Below, one piece after another: positions 17,339 through 26,198 of a stretch of 64,000 nucleotides of DNA. Source of the stretch: Moorena sp. SS36440bin_2 (lineage in GTDB: Bacteria > Cyanobacteriota > Cyanobacteriia > Cyanobacteriales > Coleofasciculaceae); the NCBI GenBank assembly GCA_011524395.1, contig WTKN01000435.1, forward strand, positions 1 through 64,000. Reading direction: 5' to 3'. The notes beneath the pieces were generated by a model. It made no database searches, had not been told where the DNA came from, and saw only the letters and a program-made list of their open reading frames with translations. Positions within the stretch are counted from its first letter, which is position 1. Every line of letters starts with the position of its first letter. The position numbers and the translations under genes were made by a program.

Positions 17339-18193
17339 ATGAGTGATTCTTTTGATGATGGTCAAGCGGCTTCACAAGATCTCTTTGCCCAATCTAAAAA
17401 CAAACCCACAAAATCAACAACGGAATTCCCTAAGAGGAATGGTGATGTAACTGAGATGGGGGATCAATTAACTGGGCAGCCAAATCACCCACTAGAAAAT
17501 AGGAAAACTAGGGCAGTCTACAAACCATCCACTTCTGCTCACTCCCCTAGCCTGAGTAATGGTCTAAACCCTAGACCTAAGACACCTATAACCATGGTAG
17601 AAACAGCGTTTCTGGCCAGTACCGCCAGCTTGATTTGGCTGATTAATTATTACTTTCCTCTCGGACCAATACTCAAAATGTTTTTCCCAGTGCCGATTGC
17701 TTTAGTTTACCTAAGGAGGGGCAGTAGGGCATCCTGGATGGCAGCACTGGTTTCGGGGTTGTTACTATCAGTGCTTATGGGAGTAACTCGCAGTATTATC
17801 TTTTTGGTTCCTTATGGTCTGATGGGGGTGCAACTGGGAGCTTTTTGGAAACGTCGAGCTAGCTGGCTGCTTTCTATTAGCATGGGTACGCTAATTGGTA
17901 CAATAGGCTTCTTTTTTCGGTTTTGGTTGTTCTCAATTCTATTGGGGGAAGACCTCTGGGTTTATGTGATGACCCAGGTCACAGGATTATTGGATTGGTG
18001 GTTTGTCAAGCTGGGCTTGCTATTTCAGCCCAGTCTATTTCTAGTTCAAACCCTGGCTATAGTGATGATTATTATCAATAATGCCATTTATTTATTCGTG
18101 GTGCATATTGTAGCCTTACTCATGCTCGACCGATTAGGAAACCCGATTCCTAGACCACCAAACTGGGTAAAAGTCTTGCTGGATTACGATTAA
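17339..18193 (+). CDS. DUF2232 multi-pass membrane protein
   Basis: The 284-residue protein starts with about 80 polar, probably disordered residues, then has roughly six hydrophobic helices beginning TMVETAFLASTASLIWLINY (about 81-100). The motif LKMFFPVPIALVYLRRGSRASWMAALVSG is typical of cyanobacterial DUF2232 proteins, distant relatives of YybS and ECF-transporter S components. Substrate and role are unknown. The disordered N-terminus is longer than the family core needs. It follows the Crp/Fnr gene in the same direction. Confidence 0.8.
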   Translation: MSDSFDDGQAASQDLFAQSKNKPTKSTTEFPKRNGDVTEMGDQLTGQPNHPLENRKTRAVYKPSTSAHSPSLSNGLNPRPKTPITMVETAFLASTASLIWLINYYFPLGPILKMFFPVPIALVYLRRGSRASWMAALVSGLLLSVLMGVTRSIIFLVPYGLMGVQLGAFWKRRASWLLSISMGTLIGTIGFFFRFWLFSILLGEDLWVYVMTQVTGLLDWWFVKLGLLFQPSLFLVQTLAIVMIIINNAIYLFVVHIVALLMLDRLGNPIPRPPNWVKVLLDYD

Positions 18194-18623
18194 GCTATTA
18201 GGCATTGGTCACTTGTAATTGATAAGAGGCTGTTTGTTATACTTTGAGCGGTCAGCTTACGCGCTAATTGAGGGCTACGCTTTCCGCAAACAGTTATCAG
18301 CTCTGAGCCCTTGGAGCTTAGAGCTTAAGCTTGGTCGATTACCTTTAGCTGACCTTATGCCCATGTAAAGTATAGCAATCGTTCTTTTATTTTATTTAAA
18401 TTTATGGAATTATATTACTATACTAATGTGTGTTAAATAAAAAAAACTAGTTATATTAACTAGTTAAGTATTTACTTATTTATTTGCTAATTTTACAAAA
18501 ATATTCTGTAACCTGATCCAAACTTGACTGTTAATTTTTACCATAATTTATCCTTAGAATAGCATTTGTTGATATTTATTTTTATATTTCAGATAATAAC
18601 TAAACACTAAGAATTAAGGACTA
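18194..18623. other. Intergenic region containing a MITE-like repeat
   Basis: The left part holds an inverted-repeat element at 18238-18374 (listed separately). The right part, 18380-18600, is very AT-rich with A and T runs and probably carries the cobT-like promoter. AAGGA at 18616-18620 is a usable ribosome binding site. No cobalamin-riboswitch B12 box (GCCACTG) was seen here. Confidence 0.4.
18238..18374. repeat. MITE-like element with nested inverted ends
   Basis: TATACTTT at 18238-18245 pairs with AAAGTATA at 18367-18374. Just inside, GGTCAGCT at 18250-18257 pairs with AGCTGACC at 18347-18354. The enclosed sequence has short internal repeats (gagcttagagcttaagctt). Two nested pairs of matched ends about 137 bases apart fit a non-autonomous dispersed element. 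The words gtcagct/atcagct recur near 46.94 kb. Confidence 0.6.
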
Positions 18624-19862
18624 ATGATCCGAGTTTATACCCAGCAGGTAAAGGGAAAACGGTGGTTACAGCAGTATCAGGGATGCTCACCGGTATTTGC
18701 TTGTATTTTAGGATTCACTGCTACTGGGCTGATTCCAGGGATTTCTGCTGCTGGTGCTACCCCAAATGATCGTCAGTATACTGCGATCGCTGATGCTGAG
18801 TTTTTGGTCAATGGAGTTACTCGGCAACCTCAATATCCCCTTCCTCCTCTAACTGTGGGAGTATCCCCTGTCTTGATTTCCCGTGCTGTAGTTGAGGCAT
18901 TTAACCTACCCATCTATCTGTTCAATGCTGGTTTACCTCACCCTCCGACAGTACCAACCATTGACTTAGCAGGAATACCAGCTAAGTGCCTAACTTCTGG
19001 CAATGCCTTGCCTCTAGAAACAGTTAAACGGTTATTTCACCAAGGTTTACAGTGGGGAGAAAAGCTAGCAAGTGTGGTTGGTGATAGCTATCTGATTATC
19101 AGTGAGTGTGTGGTTGGGGGAACTACCACCGCACTTAGCCTCCTCACTGCTTTGGGGATTGATGCCGCTGGTAAGGTTAACAGTAGCCATCCCCAGTGCA
19201 ATCATGCTCAAAAGTGGAAGGTAGTGAAGCTGGGGTTACAACGAGCTGGGCTAGGGGGTAGGGGAACCGGGGAGCTTCCCGAAAGCGAACCTAGGAAGAA
19301 AAATTCGAATAAAAATTCACTGTCTCACCCCCACCACCCCGCACCTTTATACTCCCTCACCCCTTCACCACTTGATCACTTAAAGCTAGTGGCAGCAGTG
19401 GGAGATCCGATGCAAATTGCTGCAGCAGGTATGGCAATGGCAGCTAGTCGTCGCTGTGGCGTTTTACTCGCTGGTGGTACCCAAATGCTAGCAGTTTATA
19501 CCTTAGCACAGGCATTGGCAGAGTCTGGTTTAGCCTACCCCAGTATTATTGAGGGTAATTCCCTAGCATGGCAACCAGCACAAGTAGTTGTGGGAACAAC
19601 TCGCTGGGTCGCAGAAGACTCGACTGGTGACACGGTTGGATTAGCAAAAGATATTGGGAGTGTACCCCTTTTGGCAACACAATTGAGTTTTAGCCAGTCT
19701 CGTTATCCTCAGCTACATTCATATGAGCAGGGATATGTCAAGGAAGGTGTGGGTGCTGGAGGATGTGCGATCGCAGCCCAGCTTTATAAGGGCTGGAACT
19801 CGGCTGAATTACTTCAAGCCATTGAAAACTTAGTGGAGCAATATCGTCTTTCTCTGAGGTGA
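18624..19862 (+). CDS. CobT-like nicotinate-nucleotide-dependent phosphoribosyltransferase
   Basis: The 412-residue protein matches the cyanobacterial/archaeal branch of the CobT family, which transfers phosphoribose from nicotinate mononucleotide to a base such as dimethylbenzimidazole in cobamide assembly. Family stretches include LISECVVGGTTTALSLLTALG, LKLVAAVGDPMQIAAAGMAMAA, GVLLAGGTQMLAVYTLAQAL and EGVGAGGCAIAAQLY. Residues about 209-252 are an unusual Gly/Ser/Pro/His-rich insertion (GGRGTGELPESEPRKKNSNK, then HPHHPAPLYS) encoded at 19248-19380 by intergenic-type DNA. The base used in this organism is not shown by sequence; cyanobacteria mostly make pseudocobalamin. A terminator follows at 19915. 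Confidence 0.8.
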   Translation: MIRVYTQQVKGKRWLQQYQGCSPVFACILGFTATGLIPGISAAGATPNDRQYTAIADAEFLVNGVTRQPQYPLPPLTVGVSPVLISRAVVEAFNLPIYLFNAGLPHPPTVPTIDLAGIPAKCLTSGNALPLETVKRLFHQGLQWGEKLASVVGDSYLIISECVVGGTTTALSLLTALGIDAAGKVNSSHPQCNHAQKWKVVKLGLQRAGLGGRGTGELPESEPRKKNSNKNSLSHPHHPAPLYSLTPSPLDHLKLVAAVGDPMQIAAAGMAMAASRRCGVLLAGGTQMLAVYTLAQALAESGLAYPSIIEGNSLAWQPAQVVVGTTRWVAEDSTGDTVGLAKDIGSVPLLATQLSFSQSRYPQLHSYEQGYVKEGVGAGGCAIAAQLYKGWNSAELLQAIENLVEQYRLSLR

Positions 19863-19914
19863 TTGTTGTTGAAGCCAGTGAAAAAACACTTTACAGTCTG
19901 ACCAAGTTAGTTAG

Positions 19915-19940
19915 AAAATCACAGAGGTGCTGATTTTTTT
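19915..19940 (+). terminator. Rho-independent terminator after cobT-like gene
   Basis: AAAATCA and TGATTTT form a seven-base-pair stem around a nine-base loop and run into an eight-T stretch. It lies 53 bases after the cobT-like stop, between two convergent genes, so it may serve both strands. Confidence 0.6.
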
Positions 19941-19987
19941 TCCCTATTAACCTTCAACCCTTAGACTAATCTGGATAAAACTGCCAA

Positions 19988-20359
19988 TTAAGAATGAATT
20001 CGCTGTGCTAGGAGTTGTTCTTCTAAGGCAGCAATCCGATTGTAGGCTGCTGTAAGTTGGGCAGTTAAGCGTTGAACTTGAATATCGGCAGAGATATTAT
20101 TGTTACTATTGCTAGAGAAACTACCTAGCCCAGAGTTACTATCAATCAGCACATCTTTATGTTGGGTTAGTAGGTTAATGGAACTTTGACTTTCTTTGGC
20201 CTGGGGTATCGGTTGCCCAGTTGGCTCAGGTTGCTTAGTTGAACTATTTTTGAGTTCAGAAAAGCCTTCTGAAAGTTTCAAACTTAGTTTTTCGATGGCT
20301 TCGCACAGAGTATCCACTCTATGACTTAGAGCCATGATTTGATTTTGATATTCATCCAT
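19988..20359 (-). CDS. Small coiled-coil hypothetical protein
   Basis: The 123-residue protein has a predicted helix at each end (YQNQIMALSHRVDTLCEAIE at 4-23 and VQRLTAQLTAAYNRIAALEE near 92-111) joined by a polar Ser/Asn/Gln linker. No membrane helix or signal is present. I recognise no family; similar small coiled-coil proteins are frequent in cyanobacteria. It is convergent with the cobT-like gene. The ATG start is followed by a normal frame, and codon use looks like its neighbours. Confidence 0.5.
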   Translation of the reverse strand: MDEYQNQIMALSHRVDTLCEAIEKLSLKLSEGFSELKNSSTKQPEPTGQPIPQAKESQSSINLLTQHKDVLIDSNSGLGSFSSNSNNNISADIQVQRLTAQLTAAYNRIAALEEQLLAQRIHS

Positions 20360-21184
20360 AGGATTTTAAACTGCCATAACTTAGTTCTTTTTTTATCCTA
20401 GTCACTTAACGATCAAAATCTTATGAATTGCTGATTTATTTAACTATTGTCAAAAATCAGCTCTAAACTCCTTAGAGTCTGTTTTCCAGAGTGATTTTTT
20501 CAAAAATGCCATAGAGCCAGTGTATATCTTAATATTTACCCTGATTAATTCAGCTTTAATTAATAATTGTCTTTTATAGCAAGTGTTGCACTACAATTAG
20601 CACAATCGGTTTTTTCGGAATTAATTCCTTGGCAAGAGTAACTTTTAATACATAACATACGGATTATTTTCCTCATGTCATTACCTTCTCCAATTCCTAG
20701 AGAGATGGTCTCATAGCACTTGACAAGATAAGCAATAAGTGAATTAAACGCTTGATATAGATATGTCTATCCCCCGATCACTTTATCTTACAGATTTAGA
20801 TTTCTTATAGTTAGGTCTCAAACAAGACTGTGTGTTGAGGGGGAGGACGGGGAGGAAAAGGGCGACATAGCTGGTGTTTTCGTTATTTTGATCATGCTTA
20901 CTATTATTAAGAGTAAATTAATAATAGTAAAACTATCATTGATGTGAAGTGATGTAAAAGTGAGTTAAAAGTAGATTCAGATGCCTTAGTCCTTGACTTC
21001 GATTAGTTTTGTTAACGATACTATGAGTAGTTGTTAATTGATTAGATTGACTAGATATAGCAGATGACTGTTGGTCTAAGAAGTCACAAAAGTCAGTTCA
21101 TTGCTCATAGCTATAGTAATTGCTATTGAGCCAATATAAATTAAGGTCAAAAAGTTGGTAACTAAAGGAAATTCAGAAATACTT
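20360..21184. other. 825-base AT-rich intergenic region
   Basis: No ORF worth reporting is present. It carries a perfect 13-bp inverted repeat at 20898-20930 (listed separately). It probably holds divergent promoters for the 123-residue protein and the solute-binding protein. AAAGGA at 21164-21169 is the likely ribosome binding site of the latter. Confidence 0.35.
20898..20930. repeat. Perfect 13-bp inverted repeat
   Basis: TTACTATTATTAA at 20898-20910 is exactly inverted at 20918-20930, with a seven-base loop GAGTAAA. All arms are A/T-rich, so the hairpin would be weak as RNA. A protein-binding palindrome upstream of the solute-binding lipoprotein gene is as likely. Confidence 0.6.
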
Positions 21185-22372
21185 ATGAAGCGACGCTCCT
21201 TGATACTAGGTGCTAGTACCATAGCCCTTAGTCAGTTAGCATCTGGTTGTACTGGACAACAAGCCTCTTTAAAGGTAAGGCTGTTGCAAAATTCAATCCC
21301 AGTTCAGCTGTTGGGTGAATTTCGTAAGACCTTAACACTACGGGCTAAGCTAAATTTTGACCCGGAGAAACAACTATCTGCTTTATTCAAACTCCTGACA
21401 ACCTTGAAAGAGCAAGGCAAACCCAACAATAATCAAGGTCGCTCCCTCCTAGATTTGATCCGGATTAGGTCTAGGAAACCGATAAGTCCTGATTTAGTTA
21501 CCTTAGGAGATTATTGGCTCAAGTCAGCCATTGACCAGGAATTGATCCAACCTTTGAACATAGAAACTTTGCCAGGATGGAAACAACTGCTGCCACAGTA
21601 CCAGAAACTTGTCCAACGTGACCAAACTGGTCAGCTAGACAATTCAGGAAAAGTTTGGGGTGCTCCTTATCGCTGGGGTGCTACTGTTATTGCCTATCGC
21701 CGTGACAAGTTCAAAGCCTTAGGCTGGACTCCCACTGATTGGAGTGACTTGTGGCGTGAGTCTTTACGCGATCGCGTTTCTGTATTAGACCACCACCGAG
21801 AAGTGATTGGTTTAACCTTGAAAAACCTAGGCTTATCCTATAATCAACAGGATTTAAATCAAGTCAAAGACTTGAAACCAGCACTTCAAGAACTGGCTAA
21901 ACAGGTTAAATTCTACAGTTCGGATCACTACCTAAAACCTCTAGTGTTGGGGGATACCTGGGTCGCAGTCGGTTGGTCTACGGATATCCTGGCACTAAGA
22001 ACACGGGATCGCCAAATTGAGGCAGTGGTGCCTCAGTCAGGAACAGCTCTTTGGTCAGATTTATGGGTAAAACCGGTATCAGTTAGCTCTGCTTCTGAGT
22101 CCTCAGAAAGTAACTCTGAGTCGGATTTAAGCAAAGAGTGGATTGAATTTTGCTGGGATAGCAAATCAGCCAAGCAAATTTCTCTACTGACTAATGCTGC
22201 TTCCCCGATTCTGGTTAATATGCCTCGGGAGAGGCTGCCACAAGACATCCAAACCTTACCTCTACTGCTGCCAGAAGCAGAAATTCTCAACAAGTGCGAA
22301 TTCCTCCATCCCTTACCAGAGTCTACACAAAAGCAGTATGAATCCTTGTGGAAAGAAATGCGAAGTACTTGA
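21185..22372 (+). CDS. Extracellular solute-binding lipoprotein
   Basis: The 395-residue protein begins MKRRSLILGASTIALSQLAS followed by GC. This is an RR-containing signal sequence ending in the lipobox LASGC, so it is probably Tat- or Sec-exported and lipidated. The rest resembles periplasmic spermidine/putrescine-type binding proteins (KVWGAPYRWGATVIAYRRDK, then LGWTPTDWSDLW). The C-terminal part has a Ser/Glu-rich insert (SSASESSESNSESD). No permease or ATPase genes are adjacent, so it is an orphan component. I chose the ATG at 21185, after AAAGGA, over a TTG at 21155. Its ligand is unknown. Confidence 0.75.
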   Translation: MKRRSLILGASTIALSQLASGCTGQQASLKVRLLQNSIPVQLLGEFRKTLTLRAKLNFDPEKQLSALFKLLTTLKEQGKPNNNQGRSLLDLIRIRSRKPISPDLVTLGDYWLKSAIDQELIQPLNIETLPGWKQLLPQYQKLVQRDQTGQLDNSGKVWGAPYRWGATVIAYRRDKFKALGWTPTDWSDLWRESLRDRVSVLDHHREVIGLTLKNLGLSYNQQDLNQVKDLKPALQELAKQVKFYSSDHYLKPLVLGDTWVAVGWSTDILALRTRDRQIEAVVPQSGTALWSDLWVKPVSVSSASESSESNSESDLSKEWIEFCWDSKSAKQISLLTNAASPILVNMPRERLPQDIQTLPLLLPEAEILNKCEFLHPLPESTQKQYESLWKEMRST

Positions 22373-22384
22373 CAATTGTCTATT

Positions 22385-22957
22385 CTAGTTTTGTGATAAT
22401 TGGCAAAAGGCCGAGACTTTCCCAGCTAAAGGGACTTGGCCAGGTATACATACTTCCACCTGGCACATGGAATTACCATCACAGGTATAAGCTCCTAAAG
22501 GTTTTCCTCGCTGGTTAAATACTCTGGTATTGTAGTCATAATCCCTGGCAACGTTTCCCATTTTGTTAATAAAAGCATATCTACCTAGATAGTTAAGCAG
22601 ACTCCAGAGTTGGCGATTCACTACCAAATCTACCCGGCCTTTACTCGGATAAGCTAACCAATTATCCAGTAGCTTACCGCCAAACTGTTCATCAGCCCAC
22701 CAGAAACTTGGAGTAGTGAGCTTAGTTTGAGAGATAGTATCAGCAGTAATCACAGACCCATCAATAGGAAGATTATCTGGTTGCAGTAAATTCAAATTCA
22801 CAGCTTCTGTGTCTGGCTGCACTTTTACAGTCTTTTGAGCTAAAACTGGTTTAGGCTTCCACCCAACCAGAAAACAGCTCTCTAGAAACACAACGCACAA
22901 GACACAAGGCAAAAGGTACAAGGAATTTATTTTACTAAAGGTGTTTTTTTTATCCAT
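22385..22957 (-). CDS. Secreted cyanobacterial hypothetical protein
   Basis: The 190-residue protein has a hydrophobic N-terminal signal (LYLLPCVLCVVFLESCFLVG) with a possible cleavage after VLAQ. The mature part is compact, with TPSFWWADEQFGGKLLDNWL and VNRQLWSLLNYLGRYAFINK motifs. Four Cys (YTCDGNSMCQVEVCIPG and SAFCQ) could form disulfides in the periplasm. I do not recognise the family by name. It converges with the solute-binding gene, 12 bases apart, and starts at an ATG at 22955-22957; a TTG just upstream would add one residue. Confidence 0.6.
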   Translation of the reverse strand: MDKKNTFSKINSLYLLPCVLCVVFLESCFLVGWKPKPVLAQKTVKVQPDTEAVNLNLLQPDNLPIDGSVITADTISQTKLTTPSFWWADEQFGGKLLDNWLAYPSKGRVDLVVNRQLWSLLNYLGRYAFINKMGNVARDYDYNTRVFNQRGKPLGAYTCDGNSMCQVEVCIPGQVPLAGKVSAFCQLSQN

Positions 22958-22978
22958 CAACCAACCTTAAAGAATTAA

Positions 22979-23012
22979 GAATGTAGAATTGAGAATGTAT
23001 AATTCTACATTC
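22979..23012. repeat. Perfect 12-bp inverted repeat
   Basis: GAATGTAGAATT at 22979-22990 is exactly inverted at 23001-23012 with a ten-base loop. It lies in the 121-base spacer between the aldo/keto reductase and the secreted-protein gene, both on the minus strand, so it could terminate the former. The words gaatgtagaa and cattctgcattct are typical repetitive vocabulary of these spacers. Confidence 0.6.
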
Positions 23013-23078
23013 CGCATTCTGCATTCTGACAGACAACCTACCCTACACCGAACACGAAAGCCGCACAATCAACTCACC

Positions 23079-24209
23079 TTATCCCCACAAACGACGCCTA
23101 GGAGAACCATTAAGACGCTGGTGGGTATCAGAGAGTAAGGAAGGAATATCCAGTTGTTCGGGGCAACGGGGAAGACAGTCACCACACTGGGTACAACGGT
23201 TTCCCTTCACCCCCCTAAACCAATGACCAGCATTTTCAAACATTTGATAGCGATATTGACCAAACTCGGTCATGTCGTAAGCCAAAGCAAGATTGCGCAG
23301 CCGCAAGACTTCTGGAATGTTAATGGTTTCTGGGCAAGGTAGACAAGCGTAGCATTGACTACAGCGGTCAGTTCCTAGAGCATTGTTCAAGTGGGTTTCC
23401 AAACGAGAGAATGCTGCCACTTCCATTGGGCTCAAAGACTCCTCTCGGTTCGCCACACTTAAAGGCAGGGTCACCTCATCTGGGTTAGCCGGTCCAATAC
23501 TAAGGGTGGTAATGCGACGATCGCTTAATAAAAACCGATAGTTCAGTTCCAGTGGCGAGAAGGGATGGCACAGTTTCTCTAACTTTGGTGGTGAGGTGTA
23601 GAGTTTGCCTCCTTTATCAGCAGGAGATATGATGAAGATACCCATATCCTTCTGATCAGCCAATTCAATCGCCGCAGCATTACGTTGAAAGAAGTAATAG
23701 TAATGCAGGTTGATGAATTCAAAAAAATCTGTTTGAATTGCCCCTAGAATCACTTCTATTGAACCGTGGGTTGAGAAACCAACGTGGCTTATACGTCCCT
23801 GGGCTACGGCTTTATGGACAGCTGCCATACAGCCACTGTCAGACTTTACCCAGGACAGATGCTCTTCAGTGTTAATCCCATGAATTGCTAAACAATCGAC
23901 ATACTCAAGCTGTAGGCGTTCTAAGGAATCATTAATCCACTGACTCATCAAATCAGCATCGGGGGTTGGTGGAATCTTGGTGGTGATATATAGCTGGTCT
24001 CGTGGTACTGACAATCCAGCTTTCAGGATGTTACCAAGGTACTCTTCACTCTTACCGTAACCCCTGGCAGTTTCCAGGTGGTTAATTCCTTGATCGATTG
24101 CCTGTTGCACTGTCTTCTGAGCATTTGACTCAGATGCTAAGCAACGCATGGTGCCGCAAGAAAATACTGAAAGCTGGAGATTAGTTTTACCAAACCGCCG
24201 ATAATACAT
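23079..24209 (-). CDS. Aldo/keto reductase with C-terminal ferredoxin domain
   Basis: The 376-residue protein joins an aldo/keto reductase barrel to a 4Fe-4S ferredoxin-like region. Barrel motifs are YRRFGKTNLQLSVFSCGTMR, NHLETARGYGKSEEYLG (Tyr catalytic, the usual Asp replaced by Glu), the catalytic Lys in ITTKIPP and the His in AIHGINTEEH. Two cysteine clusters follow: CSQCYACLPCP near 285 and CTQCGDCLPRCP near 345. Such fusions occur widely and are presumed to couple NAD(P)H and iron-sulfur electron transfer; the substrate is unknown. The start is ATG at 24207-24209. A TTG three codons upstream is less likely. Confidence 0.85.
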   Translation of the reverse strand: MYYRRFGKTNLQLSVFSCGTMRCLASESNAQKTVQQAIDQGINHLETARGYGKSEEYLGNILKAGLSVPRDQLYITTKIPPTPDADLMSQWINDSLERLQLEYVDCLAIHGINTEEHLSWVKSDSGCMAAVHKAVAQGRISHVGFSTHGSIEVILGAIQTDFFEFINLHYYYFFQRNAAAIELADQKDMGIFIISPADKGGKLYTSPPKLEKLCHPFSPLELNYRFLLSDRRITTLSIGPANPDEVTLPLSVANREESLSPMEVAAFSRLETHLNNALGTDRCSQCYACLPCPETINIPEVLRLRNLALAYDMTEFGQYRYQMFENAGHWFRGVKGNRCTQCGDCLPRCPEQLDIPSLLSDTHQRLNGSPRRRLWG

Positions 24210-24532
24210 GTTCCCCAACTGCTGGAATAATCAAAGTCTTTGCTTAAAACCTTAGTTGCCCGAAAAACAGTTGCGCAAAAAGCTCAGTTGATAGCCATCG
24301 ATTGTCTTGGGGTATAGCTTCGGGTATAGCTTCGGGTATAGTTTGGGTCATAGTTTGGGATATATCCATTTATCCCAACGCTCACTTGGGGTAGAGCATC
24401 AGGATTAGAGCATCTGGAAAACTCTCACCAATGGCTAAATGGTAAGGCTTTCAGAAACATCTCCATAATTTTTTGACAGAGCAATTAATATATTGTTGCT
24501 GTTAAATCCTGTTTAATCCCAATATTTTGGCT
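24210..24532. repeat. Spacer with tandem GGGTATAG repeats
   Basis: Between about 24309 and 24365 the word gggtatagcttc repeats: gggtatagcttc, gggtatagcttc, gggtatagttt, gggtcatagttt, gggatatat, decaying to the right. The unit is about 12 bases. No gene is visible in these 323 bases, which lie upstream of the aldo/keto reductase. Confidence 0.7.
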
Positions 24533-25033
24533 TTAGCTACCACGACTATATCCTCCACGGTGAAGAAAATCTTCTGGGCGGATATTAGATACAAATTCCC
24601 GAAAAGCTCGACGCTCCTCTTCATCCTTATCTTGGTCTACAGGTATCGAAGCATCAGCAATAACTTCTTCCATCACCCAAATCGGACTGCCAGTACGCAG
24701 GGCGATAGAGATGGCATCACTTGGTCTAGCATCAATTTCTTTTTTTGTCTCACCCTGACTAACACAGAGGCTGGCATAGAATGTGTTATCTTGGAGAGAG
24801 TGTATTATAACACGATCCAGTGTTATGCTCCACTCCTCTAGAAAATTGACCATTAGGTCATGGGTCAGGGGACGAGGTGGTGTTTGTCTTTCCAAAGCAC
24901 TGATAATTGCCTTTGCTTGATCTTGCCCAATATAGATTGGCAGAGCACGCCGATCTAAGACATCTTTGAGTAACACGATAGGGCTACGTGTTACAGTATC
25001 TACTGCAATGCCAGCAACTCTCATTTCAATCAT
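24533..25033 (-). CDS. Bifunctional nuclease (BFN/DUF151) family protein
   Basis: The 166-residue core starts MIEMRVAGIAVDTVTRSPIV and contains LPIYIGQDQAKAIISALERQ, TPPRPLTHDLMVNFL and IDARPSDAISIALRTGSPIW, all diagnostic for DUF151. Plant members have DNase/RNase activity, and cyanobacterial members are conserved soluble proteins. I prefer the ATG at 25033 because homologues begin at this point. The frame stays open to an ATG at 25183, which would add 50 residues (MDSQGLILPLTGNVKRTDLA and onward) without known domain value. It is divergent from ribE. Confidence 0.8.
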   Translation of the reverse strand: MIEMRVAGIAVDTVTRSPIVLLKDVLDRRALPIYIGQDQAKAIISALERQTPPRPLTHDLMVNFLEEWSITLDRVIIHSLQDNTFYASLCVSQGETKKEIDARPSDAISIALRTGSPIWVMEEVIADASIPVDQDKDEEERRAFREFVSNIRPEDFLHRGGYSRGS

Positions 25034-25344
25034 CAGCTTAGCCTCTAGAATACGGTCAGCATCAGGGGCATCAAAGCGAAGCGGTAAACTAGTACTGTAC
25101 AGACGGGCACCGAAACTTGCGCTTGCCAGATCTGTTCTTTTCACGTTACCGGTCAACGGTAAGATTAGCCCTTGAGAATCCAATTCGGTGAGATCAACAA
25201 GATTGTATTCTCCAAGTATGCCTTAGTCTCAGGAAATTTGTTTGGCCACTTCACTAAAAAAACACAAACCTATGCCAGCTCTTTTCCTACTAACAGTCTA
25301 GTTGCACCAGTTCATCCTCTTACAGAAGAACAGTATAAACAACA
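25034..25344. promoter_or_regulatory. Divergent spacer between BFN gene and ribE
   Basis: This 311-base spacer holds the 5' regions of both genes, or the alternative N-terminus of the BFN protein. I see no FMN-riboswitch conserved boxes. No further gene was found. Confidence 0.3.
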
Positions 25345-26049
25345 GTGTTTACAGGATTAATTCAAGCTCTCGGCACAATTGGACCAATCGGAAGCGATCG
25401 CTTTATTGTCTCCGGTACCTCTGATGCTATGGATGTTATCTTACAAGATTTAGAACCGGGTGATAGTGTAGCAGTGGACGGAATTTGCCTAACGGTAGAG
25501 AAAGTTTTGCCCACAGGCTTCTCGACCACTGCTTCGGATGAAACTCAGGGGCGCACCACCCTTGGACAAAGGCTACAGACAACTTCCTACGTTAATTTGG
25601 AAACGTCTTTGCGTGTGGGTAGCAAACTAGGGGGTCACTTTGTAACAGGTCACATTGACGGTATTGGCTGCTTAACGGAATCTTTACAAACACCAAACTC
25701 CTGGGAAATGTGCTTTACAGCACCAGCTTCTTTGATGGATGTGTGGCAGCATAAGATAGCTCGTTATCTTGTTCCCAAAGGTAGCATTGCCGTCAATGGG
25801 GTCAGCCTAACGATTGCTGAGTGTGATCCCAAGGGCAGTTGGTTCAAAGTAGCGGTGATTCCCCATAGTTACAGCTATACGAATCTTAGCCACTTACGGA
25901 CTGGCAATTGGGTGAATATCGAAAGTGACATTTTAGGGAAATATGTCGATAAGTTGCTGGGTAACCGAGTGCCAACGCCTAAAGGGATGGATGAAATTTC
26001 GCCGGAATTTCTGCTAGAGCATGGGTATTTGACCTCCTCCCCCGGCTGA
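25345..26049 (+). CDS. ribE: Riboflavin synthase alpha subunit
   Basis: The 234-residue protein dismutates two 6,7-dimethyl-8-ribityllumazines to riboflavin. It starts with the invariant MFTGLIQALG from a GTG codon. Two homologous lumazine-binding repeats are visible, each with the GDSVAVDGICLTV / GSIAVNGVSLTIA motif and a GGHFVTGHIDG or GNWVNIESD region. Length is slightly above the family norm of about 215 because of a C-terminal tail ending PEFLLEHGYLTSSPG. Other riboflavin genes are not linked here. Confidence 0.95.
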   Translation: MFTGLIQALGTIGPIGSDRFIVSGTSDAMDVILQDLEPGDSVAVDGICLTVEKVLPTGFSTTASDETQGRTTLGQRLQTTSYVNLETSLRVGSKLGGHFVTGHIDGIGCLTESLQTPNSWEMCFTAPASLMDVWQHKIARYLVPKGSIAVNGVSLTIAECDPKGSWFKVAVIPHSYSYTNLSHLRTGNWVNIESDILGKYVDKLLGNRVPTPKGMDEISPEFLLEHGYLTSSPG

Positions 26050-26198
26050 AGCCTGTAGGGCTGTTTCATTACTTGTGAAAGATCAGGGAAGGCAAAGGTG
26101 AATAACTAAACAACCCAACCTTCACACTTCACACTTGAGACTTCACATTCTATTGGATTCCGACCTCTACGGAAAGGGAGGCTCAACAAGCACAACCC

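Noticed and set aside
18194-18623. Cobalamin riboswitch before the CobT-like gene
   Set aside because: No B12-box consensus or the required conserved helices; the structured part is explained by the inverted-repeat element.
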